Of a DNA stretch of 64,000 nt, positions 1-11,600 are shown piece by piece (positions within the stretch are counted from its first letter, which is position 1; every line of letters starts with the position of its first letter). The notes beneath the pieces are model-generated. The model was not told where the DNA came from. It ran no database searches and saw nothing but the letters and a program-made list of their open reading frames with translations. This DNA comes from Pinus tabuliformis (taxonomy: Eukaryota > Streptophyta > Pinopsida > Pinales > Pinaceae): contig CM062810.1 in assembly GCA_031772625.1 (NCBI GenBank), forward strand, positions 869,941,650 to 870,005,649, in the 5' to 3' direction. Position numbers and translations under genes: made by a program.

Positions 1-1581
1 TGTTCCAAGTTGAACTCAGGTTTCTTTGTAAGGGCCTTGCGAACCCGAGTATGTTCTTCAGGTTGTTTCTCTTTATCTTCCCCTGTGGTTGTGCCACTTT
101 GGAGCATCATATTCACGTTGGGGTCTTCTTCACGTGGTTTGGACCTCATCATTTGGACATTCTGCCTTGGCATAGGCTGTTCTGCCCTTTTCTTGCATAT
201 CTGTGCTATCAGTGTGGGACAATCTATCATTTAGTGATCGAACTGCTCACAGTATGAACATGATATTCTAGTTGGGTTGGTACAATCACGCGCGTAGTGC
301 CCAGGTCCTCCACAATTGTAGCATATTAACTGTCCATGGCCTTGTCTAGGTCCCCTTCCTCCCCATCCTCTTCCTCGCCCCTGGAACCCACCATGCGCTA
401 TTGTTGTGGCTGGATCCTGACCTCGTGCCTCAGTCTGCATCTTGTAGGTCGGTGTTCGGTCCATCAACAATTCATAACTCTGACAGTCTCGTTCATCGTG
501 GCCCACAGATCTACAAAAATTGTAAAATAGATGTTGGGGGGTCTATGTAAACTTCTGCAATAGATGACAGTTGTTCGTTGTGTGCTTTCCTCCCACCTGA
601 CAGATCGTGTACCAGAGCACAGGTGCTACACTGGGTCCTGCCTATGCCTCTGGTCTCAATGGCATTGGCCCTCCCCCTGCCAAATAGCTCGTGAATATCA
701 GACAATGATCCTTATCATGGCCCTGGCTTCTACATTTTATGCACCACACTTCTTCTTGCACTTCTGGCTTGGGTGCCCTACCCTATTTCAAATTTTGCAT
801 CTCCAAGCATAGGTTTTGTAGTTGCACATGGATCTACTGAACTCCCAACCCAGGATCCTGTGTCGGAGTCTCATGCAACCTCATCGCTATTTCCAATGCT
901 TCTACTTGGGTTGAAATCTTCTGCTGCAATAGCGTCGTCTTAAGATGTGGTGTCAAAGACACCACAAACCACGCACAGTGCTGTATATCCGTCAATGTCA
1001 TGTTAGCTTCACAGATTGTGCTCTTCAGTCTCTGATCCAGATCCCATGGAATCTCGCCTGGAAGCATCACAATTTCCTTAAATCTAATGATAGACTGAGT
1101 TTCTGATTTCGATTAGCTAAACTCTTTGTCCAATTCATCTTGGATCTCCGCTATTTCGGCATTTGGATGATTAGTAGAGTGCTTGATATACCACGTCAAC
1201 ACGCAATCCTGCAGCACGCTCACCAAAGTATCCTTTTCAATGTTATCATCCATAACCCCTTGGGCTTCCCATACTGGCTTTACCACGAACCAAAATTGGT
1301 CTGGTTCCTCATGTCCTACGCCTCTAAATATGGGCAACTCGATCGCACTCACCATTCTAACTCTTGGAGGTGGTGGAGGTGGGGTGGGAAAAGATGGGGT
1401 TGATGTAGGTGAAGTGGGTGATGGTGTGGATAGAGGTGGTAACTGTGGAATGTCTTATTTTATCAACCGCTCTGCACTTCTCGGAGAGAACCCAATGAGG
1501 TCCTCCTTTCTTTCTCACGAAAGAGAAATCAGGGGACTGTTCTCTAATCCTTCGATCTCTTGGTAGCCTCTTCCACTCCAC
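1..1581 (-). pseudogene. Gag core and C-terminal zinc-knuckle array, Ty3/gypsy type
   Basis: Gag packages the element RNA into virus-like particles. Downstream of a proline/threonine-rich linker (about 1,380-1,480) the 1,355-1,113 stretch reads as a retrotransposon gag domain (ELPIFRGVGHEEPDQFW, LQDCVLTWY, DELDKEFS), continued at 1,070-834. CCHC knuckles follow at about 750-705 (CIKCRSQGHDKDHC), 610-565 (one Cys lost, GGKHTTNNC), 523-483 (first Cys lost, CRSVGHDERDC), 327-286 (CYNCGGPGHYARDC) and 270-232 (CSYCEQFDH, stop, then IDC). Between knuckles 3 and 4 is an RG-rich segment (GRGRGWGGRGPRQGHG) typical of nucleic-acid binding. Stops and frameshifts separate the blocks. Five knuckles is more than the usual one or two. 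Confidence 0.75.
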
Positions 1582-1594
1582 ATTATCCTAGACA

Positions 1595-2302
1595 TCAATG
1601 GATTTTCATAACCCATTTTTCACACAACAACATTTTAATCCAGGTATTCAATGCTTTGATGTACTTACCCCACAGTCCATTGAGAAAACGTAGCTCTTCT
1701 TCACTGTAGCTCACAGTCATGTCTATCGTGAATTCAGTGATAAACTCTCCTATCATCCGATCCAACCAGTGATCTACTTCCTGTGCGATTTTATCTTCAA
1801 AGGCCTCTAGCCTGCACACCAACTCTGGAGACCATGAGATGGGATGTTCAAGTCTACACCTTCCCTGACTATCAGCTAGCCTCGCAATCCACTCATACAG
1901 TTTTTTCATGAAGGACACGAAGAAAATCTCGTGGATTTCCATGTATATGTAGCAATCCAACCACCTCTTCTCATATATATGCAGAGTTTTTTTTTCCTGG
2001 ACCACGAACTCGTGAAGCTTCTGATCCAACCAATCTTCAATTTCTTTCTTCATAGGGTTCCAGTGTTCCGACATCAGACATCCCTTAGCCAGATCCCGAT
2101 CTTGGCAATGGAACCATTTGTTAGCTTGATGGGGCTTGACCCAGGTTCGGAAGTGTTTTAGCCAAACAAATCCAGCACTACCGACCCTTTTGGCAACATT
2201 ATGCAGAGCGCGGGCTAAGGTCTCAGCTGAGGTAGTAGGGGAGAGTGCTAGAACTAGGCTTCCGTACCCTAGGGATGTCTTGATGGGGACTGGAAGGGTC
2301 AC
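1595..2302 (-). pseudogene. N-terminal domain of the same gag (235 codons)
   Basis: This open stretch begins just inside the LTR, precedes the gag core in the same direction and is rich in Trp, Lys and Glu (WLDQKLHEFVVQEKKTLHIY, WARLAD-like and WLDRMIGEFITEFTIDM blocks). It has no catalytic motif that I recognise. Its position suggests the amino-terminal extension of the gag polyprotein rather than a separate gene. Only a few codons and a stop separate it from the Pro-rich linker of the core. Alternatively it is a distinct ORF upstream of gag. Confidence 0.55.
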
Positions 2303-2361
2303 GAACCGATCTGCGCACTTGCGCTACTCTGCTCATATGTCAGGCCTTTGTGTAGCTTGGT

Positions 2362-2995
2362 GACGAGGAACTTCTTAGATTCTTATTATTATCATGGTTA
2401 TTATAGATTAGATCTAATTCTTAATGTCTTTAAGCAAGCATTCAACAGTTATAACCAGTGCACACACCCATAAATCTTACAGATTTGCATAAAATCAAAA
2501 CATAACCATACACATATAGAACTGCGATAAATACACCATATTTTGAGAACAACTTATCTTTTATTCACTTTGATCCAGTACATTCCAACTCCCACCCTGC
2601 ACACTCAGCTATAGGGGTCCGCGCACATAGTTGTAGACTCTACCAGGCTTCTGTGCACACAGATGCAGAGCCTATTCTACTACTATCACCCACGACCCAA
2701 ACTTACAGACTTAGAGAAAATATCGCAATTACCAACCCATAATAAATCAGATCTTCCCCAAAAGCTACCTCCTATCCTTAGAACCTTGTCCTATTTATAC
2801 CTTCCCATGGTCCGCAAACCATGGGTAGGCAGACTCGCTTTCTATTATTTTACATTATTTTCGAATAGACAACCCTTTGACTCGACCCATTAAAGTTCGC
2901 ACTTTGTGCACTTTGTGGAGCTTTTACAATATCGTTACCCTAAACTATGGGCTTTAAGCCCCAAAATCGTTAGGCGAGGGATCCACTACCCAACA
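2362..2995 (-). repeat. 5' LTR of the left-edge gypsy element (inner end approximate)
   Basis: The outer end is clear on the minus strand as TGTTGGGTAGTGGATCCC at 2,995. The inner end near 2,360 is inferred from the start of gag and is not certain, because no good primer-binding site was recognised. The segment is non-coding and carries a TATA box at a suitable place. No second LTR is in the window, so length and age cannot be checked. Confidence 0.5.
2791..2802 (-). promoter_or_regulatory. TATA box in the LTR
   Basis: The minus strand reads GGTATAAATAGG, a near-ideal plant TATA box, about 195 bases from the LTR's outer end. That places the transcription start about 30 bases further, near 2,765, and would make 2,995 to about 2,765 the U3 region. 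It is read from sequence only. Confidence 0.5.
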
Positions 2996-3330
2996 TTTAT
3001 TTTATATAGCAAGAAGAAGTTTGCATTTTTTGGTCCACTTTCTAATCTTCTTCTAGTTTTCACTTCTATTTATTTATCACCGAGAATTAGATTTTGTAAA
3101 TGAATCCTTTGGAAAAATCTAGATTGTGACTTTACATCTTCACATTCTATTTCTTCTTATTTATTTTCTTCTCCTTCTCTTTCTCCTTATTCTTCTTCAT
3201 TTCAACATGGCTCCTCTGTTTGAACATTTACTTGTGATTTCACCTTCTAATTCCCTACTTCATCCACTTTTATATTAGCATTCTATATTATTTTTTACAT
3301 TGCTTTATTGTAACATTGATAAGCCTTTCT
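2996..3330. other. Unassigned AT-rich junction between two retroelements
   Basis: This pyrimidine-rich stretch (many TTCTTCTT runs on the plus strand) lies between the left gypsy LTR and the first recognisable copia sequence. It could be the decayed RT end of the copia element or its target. No coding signal was recognised. Confidence 0.4.
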
Positions 3331-4450
3331 TTATTATGAATAACCAAGACAAATACCTTCAATAGATTTGGAGTCAAATTTTCCTAAATACACATCATTT
3401 TTCTTTATGTAGCACTTGCTCCAAAAAAAACTAAAGTATTTAATTATTGCAAGTCTAGCCCTCCATAATTAATAAGGTGTTTTATTATTTTTGAATCTGA
3501 TTTCCCCCCTATTCAAAATGTAGACTACAGTATTTATTTCTCCTCTCCAAAACCTCTTGAATAAATTAGCTTAATTCATCATTGTTCTATCCATATCTTA
3601 TATGGTTTGATTCTTCCTTTCTGCCACTCCATTCTATTGTGGATTTATTGTAGCTAAAAGGTGCCTCTTTGTACCGTAAATATCATAATATTCTTCAAAT
3701 TCACTTGAGATAAACTTACCTCCTCTATCTGATATTAAGCACTTGATTTTTAAACAAATTTCATTTTTAACCAACACTTTGAAATAAACTTATCAAATGC
3801 TTCAAATTTATCTTTTCGGAACACATCCCATGCCATTCTTCAATAATCATCAATGAGCAGCATGAAGTAATTTTCACCTTGTAAATTTCATGTTCTTGTT
3901 GGCCCACAAAGGTCTATATGTACAAGCTATAATGGCTTTAATGTTGATCATTCCTTTGACTTGAAGCTTTCTTGTGTTTCCTTCCCATACTTAAATTTCT
4001 TACAAATGATTTTTAAAGGTTATGCGATCTTTGGCATGTCTCTCACTATTTATTTCATGTTGATTTTCACTTGATTATCAAAGTTCATATGGCCCATTCT
4101 TCTATGCCATAACCAATTTTCATCTAATTTTCCTATACATAATTGTTCTCCTTTATGTAATTGATAATATATACATTTTTAAGGTTCTATTTGCATTTTA
4201 CACTAAAAATTTTAAGTTGGCCTTCCTTATCTGACAAACTTGAAAATGAAATGTGTGAGTGTTTCATTGATCACACATTTGACTAGTATTGATAAGATTA
4301 TGTTTCATACCCTGAACACACAATTCATTCTCTATTTTAGTCTTTTAATTATGAAAACTAGGAGTACTTTTCCCTACTATAATTGTGGTAGTATTATCTC
4401 CAAATGTTACATTTCCTCTATTTATGTATTCAAAGTTAGAAACTTGTCCT
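3331..4450 (-). pseudogene. copia pol remnant: protease, GAG-pre-integrase, integrase
   Basis: Hand translation of the minus strand gives GLKHN-type protease-end traces near 4,200, a pre-integrase block near 4,110-4,050 (DENWLWHRRMGHMNFDNQ), LVHIDLCGPT near 3,920-3,890, the integrase core near 3,740-3,600 (LISDRGGKFISSEFEEYY, then INPQ-stop-NGVAERKNQT) and the integrase C-terminal motif KFDSKSIEGIF near 3,380-3,340. The second catalytic Asp (SDRGG) and the Glu (GVAERKN) are visible. The reading frame is broken many times. Confidence 0.75.
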
Positions 4451-4729
4451 TTTCCCATGTGACTTGAAAATCTATTGTAAATGTACCATTACTTCCCATT
4501 ATTTTTAGTATGAAGTGTAGTTTTTACAAGCATAAATTTCTCATTCCTCTATTCTTCTTGTTCTTGCTTCTTTTTCCAAAATTGTGGATTTTTTTTTTTT
4601 TTTTGCAAGGGTATCATCTTTCCTATTTTGTATAGCAGTTTCTAGAATTTCACTTCTATAAAAGCATGTTATGTTCCCATAATAATTTCACTTATAGCAT
4701 ACAACAATGTAATCAAATAAAGAGGAAAA

Positions 4730-6540
4730 TTACTTATAGTTTCTATTTGAAAACACACTAGTAGCTTTATTTTTGTTTTTCACATTATCATTTATTGCAT
4801 GTGCTCTACAATATATTTCTTTATGATCAAAGTGATTGGAAAAAAAGAATACCCAAAGTGGGAGTTTTAATAAAAATTTTGTGAGGTTGCCTTGATGAAA
4901 AAGATCTTTCAAAATTGTCCTTGTTGTCTTTGTGAGGAAGGTTAGGTTTCCATGGGACATCATGTTCTTTCTTCATTTTTCATCGATATTTTGAGACCAT
5001 CAACATAACCTTTATGATTTTCTTCATTCACATTCTTTGGTGGCTTTGTTGCTTTAAAGGATGAATTTTCTTTAGGAGTGTTTTGATTCGTATCATAGAC
5101 AAGACAAATCTTAATGAATGGTGACCTTTGGAAATTTATGATATCATCTAAGATTTTAGTGCTATTTTCATACTTAAAGATTATATTCAACTAAGAAATT
5201 TACTTCTCCATTTTTTTCCTAATGAAACAACTTCCAATTCAAACCTTTCACAGATTTCTTCCTTTTCCTTTAACTAGATTCTTACCCCTTATTTTGGCCT
5301 TTTGCTTCTTCTAACTGAATATTTAGGATAATAATGGTATTTTATGTTTCTTCAATACTTTTCGATATTTTCACTTTTGAATCATAATCTTCTTGTTCAT
5401 ATTTCTACTGCTCCTTTGGTTTCAAATTATTTTTCTTTAGCTTACTTTTTTTTAAGGAACAAATGACCTCTTCTTTAAGACCACTTCCCTATATATTTTG
5501 GAATTTTATTGATGTTTTGAATCTATCTTTTCTTTCCCTTTTTCTTAATTTTCCATGGCATCAAAATTTGTACCTATTTCCATAAATAAAATATCTTCTC
5601 TATCACTATCAGAGATACATTCTAAACTCTATCCAAATGAGCTACCATCCTCTTTGGAGTAGAGACTTTTCTTTTGTTTATTGGAGTTTCTTATTCTTTT
5701 CAAGTTTAACCTATTTGTAGCTCATTTTGTGTTAATGATATTTTCTCTCTTTCTTGATGTTATGGTATTATCCATCATTGCTACTTTCAATTTTCTCATA
5801 TGGACACTTAGCAGCAAAATGTCCTAAATTTCCACAATTAAATTATTTGAAGGGAAGCTTACCTTTATATTTATCACATCATTTCTTATATTTTCTCACA
5901 AAATGAGCTTTCTTTTTATTTGATTCATTCTCTTAATTATTTTTCTTCATTAAGGCTTTGAAGGCCAAATCTCACTTTCATGGCTACACTTTCTTAGCCC
6001 TGATTTCATATGTCAAATAATCCCATGCAATTCATCTATTGTCAATTTTTCGAGATCCTTCATTTCTTCAATACAAAAACTTTGGCATTATATCTTAAGG
6101 GGGGTGACATTAACACCTTATGTACAATCATCAATTTTTAAACCTTTTCACCAAGACCTATGATGATGTTGACAATTTTATCCACATGAATAATATATGC
6201 TACAAAATTTTCTTCATCTTTAATTTTTCGACTCTTGAACTACCTTCCATGAGTTTGGAGCTTTTCCTTCTTAACCTTGTCATCACCTTCATATATATTT
6301 TGAATTTTGTCCCAAATTTCTTTCGTCAATTCAAAATGCATCACCTTGAAAAACTTTAGTTCTAATATATCACAATATATCATTCATGGCTTTTGCAGTA
6401 TGTTCAATATCCTTCTTTCCATCCTGATATATTGGTGGAGGTGTGGGATTTTTATAACCAGTCACAACAGATTTCCAAATGTCAAAACTAAGATCCATTA
6501 GATAAGTACACATTCTTGTACTTCCAAAATCCATAGTTTA
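4730..6540 (-). pseudogene. copia gag remnant with one zinc knuckle and coiled coil
   Basis: The block at 5,190-4,960 contains STKILDDIINFQRSPFIK, a motif of the coiled-coil C-terminal part of this copia gag group. A knuckle near 5,860-5,790 reads FNCGNLGHFAAKCPYEK, with Phe before the second Cys and the first Cys lost. The stretch 6,540-6,120 corresponds to the gag N-terminal domain in broken frames. The same gag group recurs in the plus-strand elements at 43.9-46.1 kb and 61.5-63.2 kb. Stops are too many for function. Confidence 0.65.
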
Positions 6541-6644
6541 TTCTATCAAACAAAGCATATTGATTGTGAAGAAATATTCTTTATTAGACATGTGTACTCT
6601 TGAGATCCACCTTCCAATGGTTAAACTATTTCTAAAGGAAACCA

Positions 6645-6655
6645 CTATGATGCCA
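6645..6655 (-). promoter_or_regulatory. Degenerate primer-binding site of the copia element
   Basis: The minus strand reads TGGCATCATAG beginning two bases inside the LTR, close to the plant tRNA-iMet primer site TGGTATCAGAG with two mismatches. It fixes the element's orientation and the LTR boundary at 6,658. Confidence 0.55.
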
Positions 6656-6657
6656 AT

Positions 6658-6997
6658 TGTTGAGAACATATTTATACTAAGAGAGGGGAGTGAATTAGTA
6701 TAAGACATTATTTTACATATTTAAATTCAATCACCATAATAAATAAATCACCTAATAATATATATCAACTATAGAACACGTAATACATAATTTACATGGA
6801 AACACTTTCAAGAGAAAACCACAAGATAAACTTCTCTATATAAGTCTTTGTAGGAACCAACCGACTATTACAAATATTCATAGGCATAAACTTACATGAG
6901 ATACCAATCCCCATTGATACAAATCCTTTTACGAACAATCCTAAACTTATAGATGTTCATAGGAACCTACCTACTCGAGACATTAATATAGGAAACC
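6658..6997 (-). repeat. 5' LTR (part) of the decayed copia element
   Basis: The segment starts TGTTGAGAACATATTT directly next to the primer site. It contains a GAGAGGGGAGTGAATTAG block common to copia LTRs in plants. Its outer end was not found: at about 6,998 a different LTR begins, and the remainder may resume after 28,796, where similar GGAACCAACC phrasing occurs. Confidence 0.5.
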
Positions 6998-9163
6998 TTT
7001 GAGCATTACCGAGAAGGGGGGGGTGAATCAACAGTGTGATCTATATATAATTTTTATCAATTTCAAACTTCAATTACTGAATCACACATATGTTAACCAA
7101 CAACTAATAACATCATAGAATGTGCATCACATAAACATAACTAAAAACCATAAGCATCTACAAAACAATAAACATGCACATCACATCAATCACACATGAG
7201 ACACAAGATTTTAGGCGGAAACCCTTCTGGGAGAAAAACAACCCCTAATACTACTGCTCTGCTAGGAATTTCTATTAGTCAAGGAATTGGTATTTTACAT
7301 AGAATTTTGATTGCCATCAACATGGAGACTCGACCTAATATACAAAATGCCAACACCCATCAGCTGGGAGACTTGATACTACTGATCAACTCGACAAACT
7401 CTATTCTCTATGGATCTATGGAATACCATACGCTCAAACCTGCCATGATTAATCGATCCTCGCCAAACTCCAAATGGACTATCCAACTACAATAGGATGA
7501 GAAGTTGTTCCTTTTGTTGAATCTTCGCTATCATTACTCCTCTCTCATGAAGTCACTGCTCTTCTACCACTATGTAGACCTCCTTTCATCTATTTTCAAA
7601 CTAGATCTAAGATACTCTACTCAATAATAAATCATCTTTGTATACATGCTCTTAGTAGAAAGCTATCGTCAAATCAAATATAAAACAAAACCCACAAAGA
7701 CATGTGCTCTTTAATAGAAAAATTTCGGCCACAATAAAACTAATACCAACATATATCAAACCCTCACATCATAGCATAATTGTTGCATATTACAATTAGA
7801 AACATACAACACTAAGGATATGCACAAAATGTAATATGAGCTCATGTAAAAACAAGTGTGAAGGTAACCAACAAAATATACACCAGCAACATACAAAAAC
7901 TTCTCCAAATGATCTCAACTCAAGCAGCTTCATTTTTTATCTATTCTACAACATGCTTCAGATATGCTCATTATTCAATCATTAACACTCATAAATTGAA
8001 GCATCTAGGCTCTACTCAAGGTCTGAAGTATAATATCCTTCTCTAATACCTTCTACCTCACATACATACATCATCAAGCCACAATCAACCATCACATAGC
8101 TCCAAGATCAACTATATAAAACATGTAGGGTGAAATTGAGCTTGGGGCTAGGATCAAAGGTGCACAAATTAGACCAAATCAACCCACTAAAACCATAACT
8201 TATGCCCTAAATGAATTCACATCATGAGAGGACCTTTTCAAACCATTTCCATCCTTTTTCACTTTTTCTGGAAGCCCATAGGAATTTCAAAGTTAATTTA
8301 CTTCTGAACAACACAAGGAATGTGGAGAAAATCTTGTCAAATCCCCCAGGTGCATGCATGACATTGCCTCCATATAACTGATTCCTATAGCTAATCCCAT
8401 AGGCTTTCCTCCATGTGACTGGAGCCTTCCAGCTGCTCCCACAGGCTTAGCTCCATGTGACTATGGCTAAGGAAGAGGAAAATCATCAATCCTTCATCTC
8501 AGGACGTCTTCCATCTGTTGGATCCTCTTCTCCAGCATATGTATTATCCACTAAACCTATAACATGTCCTCTAACTTATATGAAAGTAGATGAAACAGTC
8601 CTCCCAAGTTTCACTACCAAGTTGACCTAGAAGGCCAACAAACAAGGTTGGAAAATGTGGCAACAAGTCCTCCTCAATCCATCAAAACTTTGAACAAGAT
8701 GAAACACCTTTGTCAAGCCTACAATACCTTTGAAGCACCATCATCAAGCCATCACATCACTACAACAAGTCATCCTCATAGGCATAAACATGAAGACCTA
8801 ATGAAGACCTAGTTGATAACTCAACTAGTGTGCTATGAACCATCTCTCTCACATGTAGATGAATATGATCAACATGTAGTAGCATATTCATCTATAAAAA
8901 CACCATCCAACTATCTTGCAGCATTAGGAAACCATCATGACATGTCTATCAATGCACCTTCCAAGTCCTCCAAGACCATCATGCTACAATCAAGCTCCAT
9001 CAATGCAATCATCTAATCGACATCAGTACCAACACATGCCAACACAAACTAACATGAGTAATATCATATTGTTGACATCAATGCCATCACAATCAACCCA
9101 CTATCAACTCAACTGGAAGAATCATGACCATGTTGACATCAATGTCAATACTACAATGCCAAT
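6998..9163 (-). repeat. copia-type LTR, interrupted at its end by the gypsy insertion
   Basis: This long non-coding block begins TTTGAGCATTACCGAGAAGG, with a GGGGGTGAATCA stretch, and runs to ATGCCAAT, where the gypsy element enters. After that element the sequence resumes as CCAACA (28,791-28,796), giving a natural CA end. It holds no ORF above noise. A polypurine-like complement just beyond (ATCTCC) is weak. Orientation is inferred from the general look of these LTRs. Confidence 0.45.
9159..9163. repeat. Target-site duplication, left copy (gypsy element)
   Basis: CCAAT here and CCAAC at 28,791-28,795 flank the gypsy element. One mismatch in five is compatible with an old insertion. Confidence 0.65.
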
Positions 9164-9648
9164 TGTAACACCCTCCTCCCACATCTACCCTAGAAATCAG
9201 TCAGTCTGGGTTAACATGTGATGAGAGGCCACTATGATATGATTCAACCTCATAAGTCACATTAAGGAAGTGGAACTGATGAAAACACATCACATAAACA
9301 TTCAACATCAACATTAGGATCCTGAGGAACCAATCCAACCTTTCTGCCAACCAGCCCCTGGGTCCCACTAATATTTTGGACAAATTGACCTTTGAACTTT
9401 CTCATACTATGGGTATGCCAGCGTCTAGGGACCTCTATATTCTCTCATAGGCCTACAAACCAGTGGCCAGGGACTCTTTTTGTCAGTGTTGTGCCACCAT
9501 CCCAAGGATTTGAGCGACATTTTCAGGCCCAGAATCCAAGTCACTACCTAGAATTGAATCATATCTTCAGAATAGTAAAATAACAAGGAAATGACCACAT
9601 AAATGCAGTCACTTGAATGAGACCTTGAATAGACCCCTACTAGCCATG
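9164..9648 (-). repeat. Left (3') LTR of the gypsy element, outer segment
   Basis: It starts TGTAACACCCTCCTCCCACA and matches 26,740-27,235 closely by eye. It is broken off after TAGCCATG where the gag-only element inserted, and the LTR continues at 19,451. Confidence 0.85.
9644..9648. repeat. Target-site duplication CCATG, left copy
   Basis: CCATG at 9,644-9,648 is repeated at 19,446-19,450. The uninterrupted LTR copy near 27,227 has CCATG once at the same place, which confirms this as the target site. Confidence 0.8.
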
Positions 9649-10862
9649 TTTTGACGATGTTGGACCCACCAACATTAAGCGGGTCACCCAGGTATGATGT
9701 CCCAACTACACCTCACACTGTTTGGTGTGGGAGTCCCATCCAGTATGATGGCCTGGTTTCCATTATCTTAAATGTTTGCCTTAGCTCTTGCATGTCAGCA
9801 AAGGAGATTGGTCTGCTTTATCTTCGAGTAGCAAGGTTCGCATTCCTCGTGATTGATAGTGTTACTTACGTCAAGATACTTTCACCACAGAGAGAGAGGT
9901 TAGGAGCGAGTCCCATGTCAGATGGGAGGAAGCCCAACTCTGTTAGGAACACACAACACAATAGGATGTGCACAGATTCCAGAGGAGAAATCCACATGGA
10001 TTTGGCAGTCACAACACACAAGGGATGATAGCACGTATGACACTCAGTGGGTAATTTGCGCAAGTGCGACAGTCATTATAGTGAGTTTAGGTGAAAGGTT
10101 ATGTAAGATATCCAGGAGGTAACCAACATGGGTAGGACAACATTAACAACTTGTACGACACATTTTTGTTAATATATGTATTAGAACAGTTGAATGAATT
10201 CATGTGTTAAACACAGGTTAAAGCAATATGTATTACAAGTGTTCAAGATAAATCTTACAAACAGTTACAACACATGTGTGAAAATATGTTGGCCTATTAT
10301 CAGGCTTCTGAATTAAGTGAAAATTCCAAGACACATCGATACACCATACATCACTAACGCTGTCGATGGGGCATTGGAGCCACTACTTACTCCTCAAATA
10401 AAATATTACAGAATCTCAAGGCTATGTCAGAGGAGACAAGGTGAAAATTATCTTCCATGTACAAATGAAGGTTATTTATAGCCAAGGGTAAAACTAACCC
10501 TTTTGGTTGTTCGACTTCCCTCATGATTGTTTAACTTTCATGAATTTTAAACTTTACATGACTCTTCAGGTTACAAGTGGATATCTTGGACTTCCACATT
10601 ACATTACATTGATTGACACAATATGGCCCACAGTAGTGATGTGGTTGACATGACTCATGACACGACTCGGCATGACAATGCTGGTGCATTCGTGCTGCTG
10701 CTGGTGTGCATGTCAAGCTGTAGTGCTGCTGCGTGATGGTTGTCCTCTTGGTGTGTCACAGCTTCACCTCTGCATAGCAAGGTGCGTGGAGTCTTTAATG
10801 GTCGTTGGGTTCACTTGATGTTGCATTCGCAGGTTGCTTCTTGCTTGTACTTTGACATGCTT

Positions 10863-11045
10863 GACATGTTCATCCATTCATGAAAATTGCAACTTCATCA
10901 GTTTGTTCATCCGTGAACACATCTTCACATGTTCATCCATCTATCCATCTGTGAACACATCTTTTCATATTCATCCATTCATCCGTCTGCGAACACATCT
11001 TCGCATGGTCATCTGTTTGTTCATTCACGAACATGTCCTTTTGCA
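10863..11045. repeat. Tandem repeat in the LTR, about 40-base units
   Basis: Successive variants of TTCATCCATC...GTGAACACATCTTCACATG repeat about four times. The matching place in the other LTR (17,820-17,995) carries the same array with its own substitutions, so the array predates the insertion. Confidence 0.7.
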
Positions 11046-11324
11046 TGCACTCCCTTTGTTCATCCCATCTATGATCACGTCATGTTCCTTCATGTACCTG
11101 TATCTGTAGTCACTCATGACGAGACGACATCAAATCCATAAATATCCTAGTCTACCATGATGCATGATCGTTTTCGGATGTAGGTTACTGAGAAAGCAGA
11201 CAGGGTTGTGAAACCTCACAAGTCGAGTTTCGAGCTCCAAGCACTATTGATGAAAACTACACAGAAGTCACTGGGATATGGAGATGGGCATTCTAGATTT
11301 ACAGTGACTGTTTGTGGGATGTGG

Positions 11325-11600
11325 CTCGGTTGGAGGACAAATCTGTGCAATTTTTGGGAGAAGCAGTGCAGGTTGCAGGAGGACTGGGCAGGAAGGATCT
11401 GCACGATTTTTGGGAGAAGCGTTGTGGGTTGCCGGAGGAATGGGCAAGAAGGATCTGCACAATTTCTAGAGTGAGAGGGTAGCGAGATCTTGGCATCAAA
11501 AAATCTACAGTTCTTGGAGGGAGGTGGTAGCAGGCTGCGAGAGCTTAGCAGAAAAAACTGTGCAGTTCTTGGAGGGAGCTAGCAGCGGGCTGCTGGGTGT
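11325..11600. repeat. Short imperfect direct repeats in the LTR
   Basis: Blocks resembling CAATTTTTGGGAGAAGC followed by GGTTGC...GGAGGA and AGGATCTGCAC recur at 58-60-base spacing, then GGAGGGAGCTAGCAGC-type blocks. The other LTR (18,300-18,500) has fewer copies, so the two LTRs differ in repeat number. Confidence 0.55.

Larger units (their letters stand above)
1..2995 (-). mobile_element. 5' end of a Ty3/gypsy-type LTR retrotransposon (runs off the left edge)
   Basis: Reading the minus strand from 2,995 down, there is an LTR-like segment, a gag N-terminal region, a gag core and a run of zinc knuckles, then the window ends. Protease, RT and integrase would lie to the left of base 1. The right boundary is set by a TGTTGGGTAG terminus (minus strand) at 2,995. 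Gag is broken by several stops and frameshifts, so this copy is dead. The assignment to Ty3/gypsy comes from the gag core and knuckle order, since no pol is present to confirm it. Confidence 0.75.
3331..6657 (-). mobile_element. Decayed Ty1/copia element, gag to integrase
   Basis: On the minus strand from right to left: a primer-binding-site-like stretch beside an LTR start, gag with a CCHC knuckle, protease remnants, a pre-integrase motif, and the integrase core. RT and RNase H are not recognisable, so the element ends within or just after integrase. Gag preceding PR and then integrase before RT is the copia order. Stops and frameshifts are frequent, so it is old. Confidence 0.8.

Noticed and set aside
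9651..10122. Plus-strand frames of 125 and 66 codons
   Set aside because: They lie in an LTR, and the sister LTR at 16,630-17,100 does not keep them open.
10863..11045. Regularly spaced repeats as a CRISPR-like array
   Set aside because: The repeats are adjoining and imperfect, without unique spacers, in a plant LTR.
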